Below, piece after piece: positions 33,739 to 42,530 of a stretch of DNA of 64,000 nucleotides (positions are counted from its first letter, which is position 1; every line of letters begins with the position of its first letter). The notes below the pieces were generated by a model, which saw nothing but the letters and a program-made list of their open reading frames with translations, did no database searches and was not told where the DNA came from. Source of the DNA: Glycomyces albidus (GTDB lineage Bacteria > Actinomycetota > Actinomycetes > Mycobacteriales > Micromonosporaceae). The stretch covers positions 1 to 64,000 of the forward strand of contig NZ_WIAO01000015.1 of NCBI RefSeq assembly GCF_009451885.1, written 5' to 3'. A program made the position numbers and the translations under genes.

Positions 33739-34412
33739 GCCCGCAGGCACCGATCGACCGCGCCTATGCGCACGCCTGGACCGCACTGGTCCTGACGGCG
33801 CTCGCCGGTGCGGTCGACGGGGCGGGGTTCCTCGGCCTCGGGCAGCAGTTCGTCGCCAACCAGACCGGCAACGCGGTGCTACTGGCGGTGGCGCTGTCCG
33901 GGGAGCTGACCGGCCGCAGTGACGGCCTCTCGGCGGTCGGCCCGCTCGCTTCGCTGGCCGGGTTCGCGATCGGGGCCGTCGCTGCGTCCCTGGCCACTCG
34001 TAGGCACGTGCTCACCAGCTTCGGCGTCCCGGTGCTGCTCTTGGCGGAAGTCCTGTTCCTGGTGCTGGCCGGGCTCGCGGGAGGCGACGAGGTCGCGGTG
34101 GCCCTGGCGGCGTTCGCGATGGGCGTGCAGAGCATCCACGCCGCCCGGATCGGCCTCGCGGGCGTGACGACGACCGTGCTCACGGGCACGCTGATCGCCC
34201 TGTCGGTCAACCTGTCCGGAACCCGGGAGGACCTACGGTCGGCACGGCTCCAAGCAGGCGTCTGGGTCTTGTACCTCCTCGGCGCCGGTCTCGGCTCGAT
34301 CCTGTCGCACGAAGTCTCGTTCAGCGCGGTCTGCTGGTCGGCCGCCGCCGTTGCGGCCCTGATGGCGATCGCCGGCTTCGTGGAGGACCGCTATCTGAGG
34401 TCGCACAGTTAA
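33735..34412 (+). CDS. DUF1275 (YoaK-type) membrane protein
   Basis: 225 residues with six hydrophobic segments; AGAVDGAGFLGLGQQFVANQTGNAVLLA (about 24-51) is the DUF1275 signature, and MGVQSIHAARIG...TTVLTGTL follows. Function not established in the family. ATG at 33735 overlaps the stop of the surface-protein gene (ATGA), so both are in one operon. A weak hairpin (34460-34475) lies downstream. Confidence 0.87.
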   Translation: MSPQAPIDRAYAHAWTALVLTALAGAVDGAGFLGLGQQFVANQTGNAVLLAVALSGELTGRSDGLSAVGPLASLAGFAIGAVAASLATRRHVLTSFGVPVLLLAEVLFLVLAGLAGGDEVAVALAAFAMGVQSIHAARIGLAGVTTTVLTGTLIALSVNLSGTREDLRSARLQAGVWVLYLLGAGLGSILSHEVSFSAVCWSAAAVAALMAIAGFVEDRYLRSHS

Positions 34413-34591
34413 GCGCAGCGCGCCGGTCCACCGCGGATACAGGGGGACGGCCGCTGCCCGGCCGGGGTGCCGGCCTGACCGACGATCCCCCCGTCGGGAA
34501 TCCGGACGATCTGGGCTGCGGCGGCGTGCGACCGGCATCGATGCGGCGGACCGGGCGGCGATGGCATGCGCCCGCGCATTGACCAAGGACG

Positions 34592-35629
34592 CTAGGCTCG
34601 CCGGGTCGAGCCCGGCTCCTCGAAGCCGAGGCCGACGCCTGACGGCCTGGCCGGAGCCCTGAGGCCCGGTTTGCGCGCCAGGGGCGACCGGCGTCCTGCG
34701 GCGGCTCGGCGGGCGAGGTCCGCGGCTGCCGCCTCCCATGCGGGGTACTCGAATTCGAAGCCGGCGTCCTCGATCCTGCCCGGCACGACCCGTCGGCTCT
34801 TGAGCAGCAGCTCCGTGTCGCTGCGCACCGCGAACGCCCCGATCTCGGCCATCCACTTCGTCGCCGGCAGCCCGAAGCGCACACCCCAGGCGCGGCGCAG
34901 CACTCGCATGAAGTCCTTGTACCGCAGCGGATGCGGCGCGGCGATGTTCACCGGGCCGGCGAGGTCGCGCTCGAGCAGGAACACCACCGCGCGCACGAAG
35001 TCCGCTTCGTGGATCCACGACACGAACTGGCCTCCGCCCGCGACGGGACCGCCCAGGCCGAGCCGCGCGAGGCGCGAGAACAGGTCGAAGGCCGACCCGC
35101 GGTCCGGGCTCATGACCATCGCGGCGCGCATGGCGACCCGGCGCGTCGCCGGCGTGTCGGCTTCTTCCAGCGCGGCCTCCCAGGCGAGCGCGATGTCGAC
35201 GCTTTCGGCCCAGTACGCGGGCACGTCGGGTTCGCGGCCGCCGATGACGCCGCCGGCCTCGTCGTTCGGGCGTCCCTGGGTGTGGGCGTAGATGGTCGCC
35301 GTGCCGGCTTGCAGCCACACCGCGGGCGGATTCGCGGCGGCGGCGATCGCCTGCCCCACGACACGGGTGGATTCGACGCGCGAGGTCATCATCTCGTCGA
35401 GGTTCTCGCGGGTGTAGCGGCAGTTCACGCTGCGTCCGGCGAGGTTGACGACGGCGTCGGCGCCGTCGATCGCCTCGGCCCAGGGGCCGAGGGTGCGGCC
35501 GTCCCAGGCGAGGTGGTGGGGGCGGGAGGGGGTGCGAGTGAGGACGGTGAGGCGGTGGCCGGCCGCCAGGAGCCCGCGTTCGAGGACGGCGCCGAGGTTG
35601 CCGGTGCCTCCGGGTATGACGATCTTCAT
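34592..35629 (-). CDS. TIGR01777-type NAD-dependent epimerase/dehydratase-like protein
   Basis: 345 residues: Rossmann GGTGNLGAVLERGLLAAGH (about 7-25), VVNLAGRSVNCRYT, QAGTATIYAHTQ and the C-terminal DUF1731-like tail (NIAAPHPLRYKDFMRVLRRAWG...). The family (YfcH/SulA-like) lacks a firm function. The last 30 residues are Arg/Pro-rich and extra. ATG at 35629 follows AAGGAGGAA. A promoter with a palindromic operator lies 23-51 bases upstream, so it has its own regulated unit. Confidence 0.85.
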   Translation of the reverse strand: MKIVIPGGTGNLGAVLERGLLAAGHRLTVLTRTPSRPHHLAWDGRTLGPWAEAIDGADAVVNLAGRSVNCRYTRENLDEMMTSRVESTRVVGQAIAAAANPPAVWLQAGTATIYAHTQGRPNDEAGGVIGGREPDVPAYWAESVDIALAWEAALEEADTPATRRVAMRAAMVMSPDRGSAFDLFSRLARLGLGGPVAGGGQFVSWIHEADFVRAVVFLLERDLAGPVNIAAPHPLRYKDFMRVLRRAWGVRFGLPATKWMAEIGAFAVRSDTELLLKSRRVVPGRIEDAGFEFEYPAWEAAAADLARRAAAGRRSPLARKPGLRAPARPSGVGLGFEEPGSTRRA

Positions 35630-35651
35630 GGGGGTTCCTCCTTGTCAGGCA

Positions 35652-35680
35652 ACGATACCCCGGTACTTGAACACGTTCAA
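35652..35680 (-). promoter_or_regulatory. promoter of the epimerase gene overlapped by a palindrome
   Basis: Minus strand TTGAAC (35680-35675), 17 bases, TATCGT (35657-35652). The -35 box is half of the palindrome TTGAA-N4-TTCAA (35667-35680), so a bound repressor would cover it. Confidence 0.6.
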
Positions 35681-35839
35681 ATATGATCTTGACTTCACCG
35701 GGTGACCGTCTCTGGACGCGGCGGGAATGGACGACTCCGGTCCCGATCGGATCGGGATCGCCCGTTTTCGGTGCCCGAAGCGGTCCGTCATGGCACGATC
35801 CGACCTGGACAGGGAACCGGAATCCGAAAGGTGAAACCC

Positions 35840-36556
35840 ATGCAGAAACGCACGAGAGCACTGGTCACTGGAGCCGCTGCGGGCGCACTCGCCGCCGGGG
35901 CGGCGATTCTCATCGCCGTCCGGGTCAGGCCGGACGTTGCTGTCGGCAGGGTCCACCGCAACAAGTTCGACCGCTGGTTCGACACGCTCGACACCGACGG
36001 CAACGACTACATCACCGAAGAGAACCTGCGCCAGGCGGCCGACCGGGTCCTCGGCGCCCGCGGCGTCCCGGTGGACAGCCCCATGGGCCTCGAACTCCGC
36101 GAGGCCACCAGCCGACTGTGGACCGAGTTCATCGCCCCCGCCGCCACCGGCGACGACCGCCGCGTGGGCCGCAAGGAACTGCGGGCGGCCCTCGCCGCGA
36201 ACATGCTCTCCGACCGGATCACCTCGGCCGCCAAGCTCGCGACGGTCGCCGACGCCTACTTCGCGATCACCGACGAGGACGGCGACGGACTCATCAGTTC
36301 GGGTGAATTCGTGCAACTCATGCGGAACTGGAACGGCGTCGACTACACCGAGAGCCACCGGCTGTTCGAATACCTGGACGCCGACCACGACAACCGGATC
36401 TCGCCCGACGAATGGCGCCGCGCGATCTTCGGCTTCTTCCTCAGCCGCGAGCGCAACCACCCCGCGAACGACCTCATGGGAAAAGTCGGCAGCCCGATAG
36501 GCTCCGGCCGACTTCTGAATCGGGCACCCGAGACACCTGCGGCACAACCGCAATGA
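35840..36556 (+). CDS. EF-hand calcium-binding protein
   Basis: 238 residues. A hydrophobic N-terminal segment (about 8-27, LVTGAAAGALAAGAAILIAV) anchors or exports it. Then EF-hand loops DTDGNDYITEEN (about 53-64), DEDGDGLISSGE (about 144-155) and DADHDNRISPDE (about 178-189), each with the Asp/Asn/Glu ligands of a working site; a fourth, degenerate hand lies around 85-105. This resembles calerythrin-like proteins of actinomycetes. ATG at 35840 follows GAAAGGTGAAA. Calcium sensing or buffering is inferred. Confidence 0.83.
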   Translation: MQKRTRALVTGAAAGALAAGAAILIAVRVRPDVAVGRVHRNKFDRWFDTLDTDGNDYITEENLRQAADRVLGARGVPVDSPMGLELREATSRLWTEFIAPAATGDDRRVGRKELRAALAANMLSDRITSAAKLATVADAYFAITDEDGDGLISSGEFVQLMRNWNGVDYTESHRLFEYLDADHDNRISPDEWRRAIFGFFLSRERNHPANDLMGKVGSPIGSGRLLNRAPETPAAQPQ

Positions 36557-36873
36557 GCAACGGGCCGGCCGATGCCCAGCAGGCGTCGACCGGCCCTCGC
36601 CGTGCGGAGAGGAGTTCGCCTCAGCGGCGACGGCTTCGGCGGGCGCGCCCATGGCGGATGCGGATCGCGGGCGGGGATGCCCGCGTTCTGGACCCCGCCG
36701 TCTCCGGCGCCTATGGACGCCGGCGCGGGCGCCGAGGCGGGCGCGCCAACACGTTCCACATGAGACTTGTCGACACGCCGCGGAGAGAGTTGACGATGCC
36801 GAGTGGAGTGTTCCATGCTTGACTCTGCGTGACAACACACGTTTCAAAAGCCGACTCGGCCCACATGCGCAAC
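36557..36873. other. intergenic stretch
   Basis: About 320 bases. Several short open frames exist on both strands but none has a ribosome site, codon bias or recognisable product. Nothing else was seen before the hairpin at 36874. Confidence 0.4.
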
Positions 36874-36916
36874 GCCGCCCGGTGGCAACAGCTACCAACT
36901 TTTTCCACCGGGCGGC
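36874..36916 (+). promoter_or_regulatory. long-loop hairpin in the 5' region of a small gene
   Basis: GCCGCCCGGTGG (36874-36885) is perfectly complementary to 36905-36916 across a 19-base loop that ends in TTTTT. The AGAGAGGAA ribosome site of the next gene begins ten bases later. It could be a terminator of upstream transcription or an RNA switch. Confidence 0.55.
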
Positions 36917-36942
36917 TTCAACCAGAGAGAGGAATCGCTCCC

Positions 36943-37317
36943 TTGTCGCTCACGACCATACCGCAGCCGACCGCGCTCGAGCACCGTCCGACACAGCTCG
37001 TGCGGCACCCGTCCGGGTACGTTCTCCGCACCGGACCGTACGACGAGTTCGACCCCGGCCCCTGGCCCTGGCGTCCCGACAACGGCTACCGCCGCGACCT
37101 GCGGACCGGACGCCACCGCCGGGGCGAGGCGCCCGATCCGTTCACGAAGCTCCGCGAGGACGCCTGGACCCGGTTCCTCGCCTCCTCCGAGGTCCTCGCC
37201 CAGGCTCATGTCACCCGTCCGCGTCGCTTCCGCCTCCGGGCGCTCGGCGCGGCGCTCCGACGGGCGGTCCGCCGCATCACCCGAGGCTCCCGGCCGGCCC
37301 CCGCTCCGACCGGCTGA
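36943..37317 (+). CDS. small basic protein, function unknown
   Basis: 124 residues from TTG 36943, chosen because AGAGAGGAA lies upstream (ATG/GTG alternatives have none). The first half is neutral (SGYVLRTGPYDEFDPGPWPWRPDNGY), the C-terminal 40 residues are very Arg-rich (RPRRFRLRALGAALRRAVRRITRGSR). No membrane segment or signal. No family recognised; a DNA- or RNA-binding role is only suggested by charge. Convergent to the AraC gene with nine bases between stops. Confidence 0.5.
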   Translation: MSLTTIPQPTALEHRPTQLVRHPSGYVLRTGPYDEFDPGPWPWRPDNGYRRDLRTGRHRRGEAPDPFTKLREDAWTRFLASSEVLAQAHVTRPRRFRLRALGAALRRAVRRITRGSRPAPAPTG

Positions 37318-37326
37318 CCTCGCCGC

Positions 37327-38247
37327 TCAACCGCGACCGGAAGCGGCCAGGGAGCGGAACGCCCGAGGGCTCGAGCCGCGCCGTCGCTTGAACGCGGTGC
37401 TGAACGCGAACGGGTCGGCGTACCCGACCGATCGGGCGACTTCGGCCACCGGCTTCTCGGGGTCCTCGAGCAGGTCCTCTGCGAGGCACATGCGCCACTC
37501 GGTGAGGTAGGCGAGAGGCGACTCGCCCATGACCTCGGTGAAGCGCTTGGCGAAATGGGCGCGCGAGACGCCAGCCTCGGCGGCCAGCGAGGCGACGGTC
37601 CAGCGCGCCCGCGGGTCCCGGTGGATCGCGGCGAGGGCCGGTCCGGCCACGGGGTCGAGGACGCCGCGGAACCAGTTCGGGGCCTCCGGGCCCTGCAGAT
37701 GGAACCAGCAGCTCAGCGTGCACACCAGTCCCCAGTCGAGCACGCGGTCGGTGAGCGACTGGCCGCCGGGGCGGCCCTGGTAGGCCAGCGCGTCGTCCAG
37801 GCCCTTGAGCCACAGCACGTCTTCGATGTCCTCGTCGAGCACGAGCACCTGCGGGAGGGCCCGCAGCAGCCGCTCATGCCGGGGCCGCAGCGCGCGGTAG
37901 GCGCCCACGGCGAACGTGGTCGAGCCGTCGGGGTCCTGCCGCAGTCCGCTGCCGGCCTGGGTGTCGGCGCAGGACACCTGGTGGCTGCGCCCGAACTGCC
38001 CGGCGTCGGCGTCGAGGTCGAGCAGCCGGAACGGTTCGGGGCCGCGGACGAGCGCGGTGCTCCCCGCTCGCAGCTTCCGCTCGGTGCCGTCGTGGAGGAC
38101 GAGGCGGCCCTCGCCCTTCATGATGGTGAGCATCGTCAGGGCCGCACCGTCGGCGAATCGGATCGCCCAGGACGGTTCGAGGGTGGCGCGGTTGATCGAG
38201 GCCCGGTCGGCGCGGATGCCGGACAGCATGTCGCTCAGAGGGTCCAT
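37327..38247 (-). CDS. AraC-family transcriptional regulator
   Basis: 306 residues: an N-terminal cupin-type sensing domain (about 1-175, LVLHDGTERKLRAGSTALVRG) and a C-terminal pair of helix-turn-helix motifs (about 205-300, WTVASLAAEAGVSRAHFAKRFTEVMGESPLAYLTEWRM and VAEVARSVGYADPFAFSTAFKRRRGSSP). It is divergent from the flavodoxin-fold oxidoreductase gene, starting 81 bases away, which is the usual layout of this regulator type with an electrophile- or quinone-responsive target. ATG at 38247. Confidence 0.9.
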   Translation of the reverse strand: MDPLSDMLSGIRADRASINRATLEPSWAIRFADGAALTMLTIMKGEGRLVLHDGTERKLRAGSTALVRGPEPFRLLDLDADAGQFGRSHQVSCADTQAGSGLRQDPDGSTTFAVGAYRALRPRHERLLRALPQVLVLDEDIEDVLWLKGLDDALAYQGRPGGQSLTDRVLDWGLVCTLSCWFHLQGPEAPNWFRGVLDPVAGPALAAIHRDPRARWTVASLAAEAGVSRAHFAKRFTEVMGESPLAYLTEWRMCLAEDLLEDPEKPVAEVARSVGYADPFAFSTAFKRRRGSSPRAFRSLAASGRG

Positions 38248-38328
38248 GCCCGCAAGCGTAGACGATCGCAAAGGAACCTCCGGTTCTCGACCATGGCCCG
38301 TCCACGGAATCGCGGCTGTACTTGTCGT

Positions 38329-38952
38329 ATGAACCGAGAACACACCGCCGAGACCGCACCCACCGCGTTGATCGTCGTCTCCCACCACCGCTCCGATTCG
38401 CTCACTTCGGCCGTGGCCGAGCGGGCCGCGAAGCGCCTGGCCGCGGGAGGCTACCGCGTCGATGTCCTCGACCTGCACGAAGAGGGTTTCGATCCGCGGG
38501 GCAGGGTCGCCGACGAACCCGACTACGGGAACCGCGACAAGGTGTACTCGCCCGAGGTCCACCGCCACATCGCGCGCGTCCACGCCGCCGATGTCATCGT
38601 GGCGGTCTTCCCGATCTGGTGGTTCGGTCTGCCGGCGCTGCTGAAAGGCTGGATCGACCGGGTCTGGAACTACGGGCTCACGTACGGCCGCAGCAAGTCC
38701 CCGATGCACAGCAAGCGGATGCTGTGGCTCGCCCTCGCGGGGCTCGCGGAGGACGACCCGAACGCCGACCTCATCCACTCGATGCTCGACGGGACGCTGC
38801 GGCGCGGCATCTCGGAGTTCTGCGGCATCCCGGAGGTGCACACCGCGGCGCTGTTCGACAGTGAAGCGCAAGGGCTCACCGGGGCCGACCGCGACCGCCA
38901 CTACCGGGAATTGTTCGCCAAGGCGGACAAGGCGATCGACCGCATGATCTGA
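38329..38952 (+). CDS. NAD(P)H-quinone-type flavodoxin-fold oxidoreductase
   Basis: 207 residues with a flavodoxin-like fold: ALIVVSHHRSDSLTSAVAERAAKRL (phosphate loop region of FMN/FAD), VFPIWWFGLPALLKGWIDRVWNYGLTYG (the MdaB/KefF/NQO1 signature). Two-electron reduction of quinones or related electrophiles with NAD(P)H is expected. ATG at 38329 without a strong ribosome site, perhaps leaderless. Divergent from the AraC gene, probably its target. A very strong terminator follows. Confidence 0.87.
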   Translation: MNREHTAETAPTALIVVSHHRSDSLTSAVAERAAKRLAAGGYRVDVLDLHEEGFDPRGRVADEPDYGNRDKVYSPEVHRHIARVHAADVIVAVFPIWWFGLPALLKGWIDRVWNYGLTYGRSKSPMHSKRMLWLALAGLAEDDPNADLIHSMLDGTLRRGISEFCGIPEVHTAALFDSEAQGLTGADRDRHYRELFAKADKAIDRMI

Positions 38953-38961
38953 GAGCGAAGG

Positions 38962-39034
38962 GGCCGCTCGGCTCCGGCTCCGGGCTCGACCTCACGTGGA
39001 GTGCGTCGGCGCCCGGAGCCGGAGCCGAGCGGCC
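38962..39034 (+). terminator. 24-base perfect inverted repeat terminator
   Basis: The 24 bases at 38962-38985 are fully complementary to 39011-39034; 25-base loop; GCCGTTTTG follows. It is unusually long for a terminator. Confidence 0.75.
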
Positions 39035-39142
39035 GCCGTTTTGCGACGAACTGCTGAGACGCACGACGCAGATCCCGACGCAGCGTCGGCGCGAATGTCG
39101 GCGCAGTGCCGTAGCCTGCCGAGGTCGACCGAGGAGGCCCAG

Positions 39143-39805
39143 GTGAAGTTCAGGAAGATCGACGACAAGCTCGCCATGCGCATGCCGCTGGTGGAGACCG
39201 ACCGGCTGTCGCCCTTGGAGGACGGCCTCGACTACGACTTCGAGTGGAGCGAAAGGCTCATCGAGGGCGCCGATCTTTCAGGCGCCCAAGGCGACGGCAG
39301 TCTCGAGTCGTCGGCGATCCGCAACACCGACCTGTCGGGGAGCGTGCTGACGCCGTTCGAGATCGTCGACGTGGCCGTGGACCACTCAATCCTGTCCAAC
39401 GCGCGCTGGGAGCAGACGACCGCGCGGCGAGTCGAGATCACCGAGAGCCAGCTCGTAGGGTGGCAGGCGCAGTTCGCGCTGGTCCAGGACCTGTACATCG
39501 CCGACTCGCGGGCCGACTTCGCGAGCATCTCGATCGGTACCGCGAAGGGCCCGGTGGTGTTCGAGCGCTGCCGCTTCACGAACGCCACCTTCCTCGGCGA
39601 CCTCTCCAAGACGGTCTTCATCGAGTGCGCCTTCCCGGGCGCCGACTTCTCTCGCGTCTCCAACGCCAAGGGCTGCGACCTCCGCCGATCCGAACTCGGC
39701 GGCATCACCGGGCTGATGAGCCTGAAGGGCGCCCTCATCACCGCCGATCAAGCAGTGGAGATCGCAGGTGAACTCGCCGTCGCCGCCGGCTTCAAGCTGG
39801 CGTGA
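39143..39805 (+). CDS. pentapeptide-repeat-like protein
   Basis: 220 residues from GTG 39143 behind GAGGAGG. A-(D/N)-L-x-x type repeats recur through the chain (IEGADLSGAQGDG, IRNTDLSGSVL, FERCRFTNATFLG, FIECAFPGADFSRV, GCDLRRSELGGI), giving a right-handed quadrilateral beta-helix. Cytoplasmic, no signal. Some such proteins mimic DNA and protect gyrase, but most have no known role; nothing here decides between these. No operon partner. Confidence 0.82.
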   Translation: MKFRKIDDKLAMRMPLVETDRLSPLEDGLDYDFEWSERLIEGADLSGAQGDGSLESSAIRNTDLSGSVLTPFEIVDVAVDHSILSNARWEQTTARRVEITESQLVGWQAQFALVQDLYIADSRADFASISIGTAKGPVVFERCRFTNATFLGDLSKTVFIECAFPGADFSRVSNAKGCDLRRSELGGITGLMSLKGALITADQAVEIAGELAVAAGFKLA

Positions 39806-40020
39806 GGGCCACTGCTCTGCGCGGCGGCCGCCGGCGTTCGAAGCCGCCGTTGCGGGAACGCCCTTCGACGCACGGCGCCTTCTTGGCGCACGGCCGTCGG
39901 CGATTTCGGCGCCCAAGCCGGTGGCGCTGTGCTTGCCCGCGGCCGAGGACTTCGCGACGCCTTCGACGTCTGGCAACTCCTTCCCTACCACCCGTTGGCG
40001 TTCGCCGTTACGCTCGCCCT

Positions 40021-40797
40021 ATGACCGTCCTCCGTGTGCCGTACCACCTCGACGAGCATCACCCCGACCTCGTTATCCGACTTCCCGCCGGTGCCGACGT
40101 CCAGGAGGTGACCGTCGATCTGCCCGCGGGCGAAGTGTGGGCGCGGCTGGTGCACCTGTACGGCCACCTCGCCGACGCGGTCGCCTCGCAGGCCCGAGCC
40201 GGAGGGTCCGCGGTCGTCGTGTCCGGGGACTGCACCGTCTCGATCGGCTTGGCGGCCGGTCTCTAGCGCGCCGGGATCGACCCCGCGATCGTGTGGATCG
40301 ACGCACACGGCGACGTCCAGACGCTGGAGACGACCGAGTCCGGTTACCTCGGCGGCATGGCACTGCGGCTCCTGCTCGGATACCGGGCGGACCTCATCGC
40401 CGAACCGCTCGGGTTGCGTCCGCCCGCTCCAGAACGCGCGCTCCTGCTCGACGCACGGGACTTGGACGCCGCCGAAGTCGACTACCTCGCGACGGCACCG
40501 CTTCGCCACCGAACACTGGCCGAGCTCTCGCCTGGCGACCTGCCCGAAGGGCCGTTCCTGCTCAATCTCGATCTCGACACCCTCGACCCGGCCGTACTGC
40601 CGGGCCTGCGCTACCCGGCTGCGAACGGCCCTGGCGAGTCGGACCTGCTGGGGGCCGTCCGAATCATCATGGAGAGCGGACGAGTCGCCGCCGTGAACCT
40701 CGCCTGCACCTGGCACGACGGTGGCCCGCCGATCGCCGTCCGGGAGCGATTGATCGCCTCGATCCTCGAAGCGACCTCAGACCGCAAGGGCGAGTGA
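40021..40797 (+). pseudogene. arginase/agmatinase-family (ureohydrolase) gene with in-frame amber codon
   Basis: The frame from ATG 40021 reads a ureohydrolase-like protein: VVVSGDCTVSIGLAAGL (metal motif GDC), then TAG at 40264-40266, then in the same frame RAGIDPAIVWIDAHGDVQT (DAHGD motif), SGYLGGMALR, NLDLDTLDP (SxDxD-type motif) and AVNLACTWHDGG. Both halves keep codon bias and motifs, and only the single TAG (one change from CAG or GAG-type codons) breaks the gene; total 258 codons. A restart at GTG 40291 lacks a ribosome site. It may be a recent nonsense mutation, a sequencing error, or low-level readthrough. Confidence 0.75.
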
Positions 40798-40838
40798 ACC
40801 CGCACCGAGCGTCGCCGACGACGGAGTCGGCGGACGGC

Positions 40839-41165
40839 TCAGCCCAGTTCCTCGAAGGTTCCTGAGTGGACCTCGCCGGTTCTTCCGCCGTCGTTGCTGA
40901 AGGACCAGTACCCGGTGATCGTGCGGTTCTGGAAGTTCATGACGTGCGTGACCGCGGTTCCGGTGACCTCGTTCCATCCGAGCAGATAGATCCGGGACGA
41001 GACCTGCGCGACGTGGAGGTCGACGGTTCCGGAGGCGCTCTCGGTGGCGCCGTCGATCTCGGCGTACTGGAGCTTGTTGCCCTCGGACCCGTAGATGTTG
41101 TGGAGTACGACCCCGTTGTCCAGACGGATCACGAAGGTCTTCCCCGCGAACGGGAAGTCACCCAT
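40839..41165 (-). CDS. small calycin-like / MoaF-related protein
   Basis: 108 residues, beta-rich: MGDFPFAGKTFVIRLDNGVVLHNIYG, then VAQVSSRIYLLGWNEVTGTAVTHVMNFQNRTITGYWSF. The pattern (GK.F...DNG.V...Y, then the W.E..GT.VTHV.NF segment) matches MoaF-type beta-barrel proteins. Cytoplasmic. ATG at 41165 follows AGGAAGGGG. Convergent to the broken ureohydrolase gene. Ligand unknown. Confidence 0.68.
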   Translation of the reverse strand: MGDFPFAGKTFVIRLDNGVVLHNIYGSEGNKLQYAEIDGATESASGTVDLHVAQVSSRIYLLGWNEVTGTAVTHVMNFQNRTITGYWSFSNDGGRTGEVHSGTFEELG

Positions 41166-41320
41166 CTCAAACCCCTTCCTCGCAGTCGCGGCGAGCCGGC
41201 TCCGCTCGACCACCGGCCGACCTCCAACCTAAGATCCGGCCCGCGCCCAAGTCCTCGATTTCCCGATTCCCCGCCTTTCAACCCTCCTTCCGCTTCGCCG
41301 GGGTCCACACCTCCCTGTGC

Positions 41321-42337
41321 TCAGATCGCGCCCGCCGCGAGCGGCTCCTTCGGGTGGTCGAGGGCGTCCAGGAGAGTCGGTGGCGCGGCGCAGTCCCGGA
41401 TGGCCTGGTCGGCGAGTTCGAGGCGGTTCCTGAACTCCTGATCGTCGGTGCCGGCCAGGGCCTCGAGCGTGGTCTGCCTCCGTTTGAGGGAGCGCTCGAG
41501 CCAGGCCCGCCACTCCGGATCGGCCTCGGCACGGGCGACGGTCTCGGGCTTCCAGACCGGCATCGGCGCACCCGAGATCGCGAATCGCGGATTCGGTTTC
41601 AGCGCCTCAGGGCCGGGGAGGAAATCACGGATGGCGGCCTCCGTCCAGCCCCGGGAGCGCAGCATCGGCTTCGTCAGCCACACCGACTTGTCGCCGATCC
41701 GGACGTACTGCGGCCGCACCGGCGGTGCCGGTGGCTGCAAGGGCGTCGCCGGTTCGGACCGCTGCAGGGATTCCGGCTCGTTCGGCGGCGCCGAAGACGC
41801 TTTGGGAGGCGGCTTGTCGGGCGCTTGAGGTGGCGGTGGTGGTTCGATCGCATCGGCCAGAGGGCCGTCGCGTTTCCGGCGCGGTGGGCGGCGCTTCGCC
41901 TTGGGACGTTTCGGTTCGGGCTCGACCGTCGGCGGGCGTTCGGAGGGCCCTACCGCCGCCTCCGCATGATCCGTCGGCCGCCGCTCGGCGAGCGCCGCCT
42001 CGGCGTTTGCGTCCGCCTCGGGCGGGGCGTCGACCGCGACCGCGACCGTCACCTGCGTTTGTCGGGACTCGTCAGGCACCGCATGGAGATCGTGGGTGGG
42101 CGGTCTCGCAGCGGCGGGGCTCGCCGCTGTCCCCGCGGCCGATTGGAGAGCGGTCTGGGCGAGGGATTCGACGAGCCACTTGGTGAAGTGGTCCCGCAGC
42201 ACCTCGGCTGGGATCGTGTCGAACGGGAGCGCCTCGGCCATGACTTCGGGGCCCGGGGCCCTGGCCGTGATCCGGGCAATGAGGCCGTTCGACCTCGTCT
42301 GGTCGCGTGAACTGCTTGATGATGTCGTCGTAGCCAT
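41321..42337 (-). CDS. Pro-rich protein with C-terminal helical domain, unknown
   Basis: 338 residues from ATG 42337 (a longer frame to 42418 is less likely). Order: Ser/Thr head, helical region (about 30-70, IPAEVLRDHFTKWLVESLAQTAL), a long disordered Pro/Ala/Arg stretch (about 75-215, with KRPKAKRRPPRRKRDG) and a C-terminal domain (about 220-335) with SVWLTKPMLRSRGWTEAAIRDFLPGP, which looks like a small helix-turn-helix/excisionase-like unit, and VARAEADPEWRAWLERSLKRRQ. DNA binding is a guess. Divergent from the AfsR-like gene. Confidence 0.65.
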   Translation of the reverse strand: MATTTSSSSSRDQTRSNGLIARITARAPGPEVMAEALPFDTIPAEVLRDHFTKWLVESLAQTALQSAAGTAASPAAARPPTHDLHAVPDESRQTQVTVAVAVDAPPEADANAEAALAERRPTDHAEAAVGPSERPPTVEPEPKRPKAKRRPPRRKRDGPLADAIEPPPPPQAPDKPPPKASSAPPNEPESLQRSEPATPLQPPAPPVRPQYVRIGDKSVWLTKPMLRSRGWTEAAIRDFLPGPEALKPNPRFAISGAPMPVWKPETVARAEADPEWRAWLERSLKRRQTTLEALAGTDDQEFRNRLELADQAIRDCAAPPTLLDALDHPKEPLAAGAI

Positions 42338-42530
42338 CGGACCGTCCTTCAGTTGTCGCGCTTCACCCGGAGGTTCGGCGCGGTATTCAGTTGCTGCAGT
42401 GAACCTATCGACGGGCACCGACAGTTTTCACGCTGTTGTCCCCCATCGGGTGATATGTGGTCGCCTTCACGGAGCGGGTGCCGGGCGTCCGCTCCTCGGG
42501 CGTTCGAAGGGTCAAGGCAGACTTGCCCGT

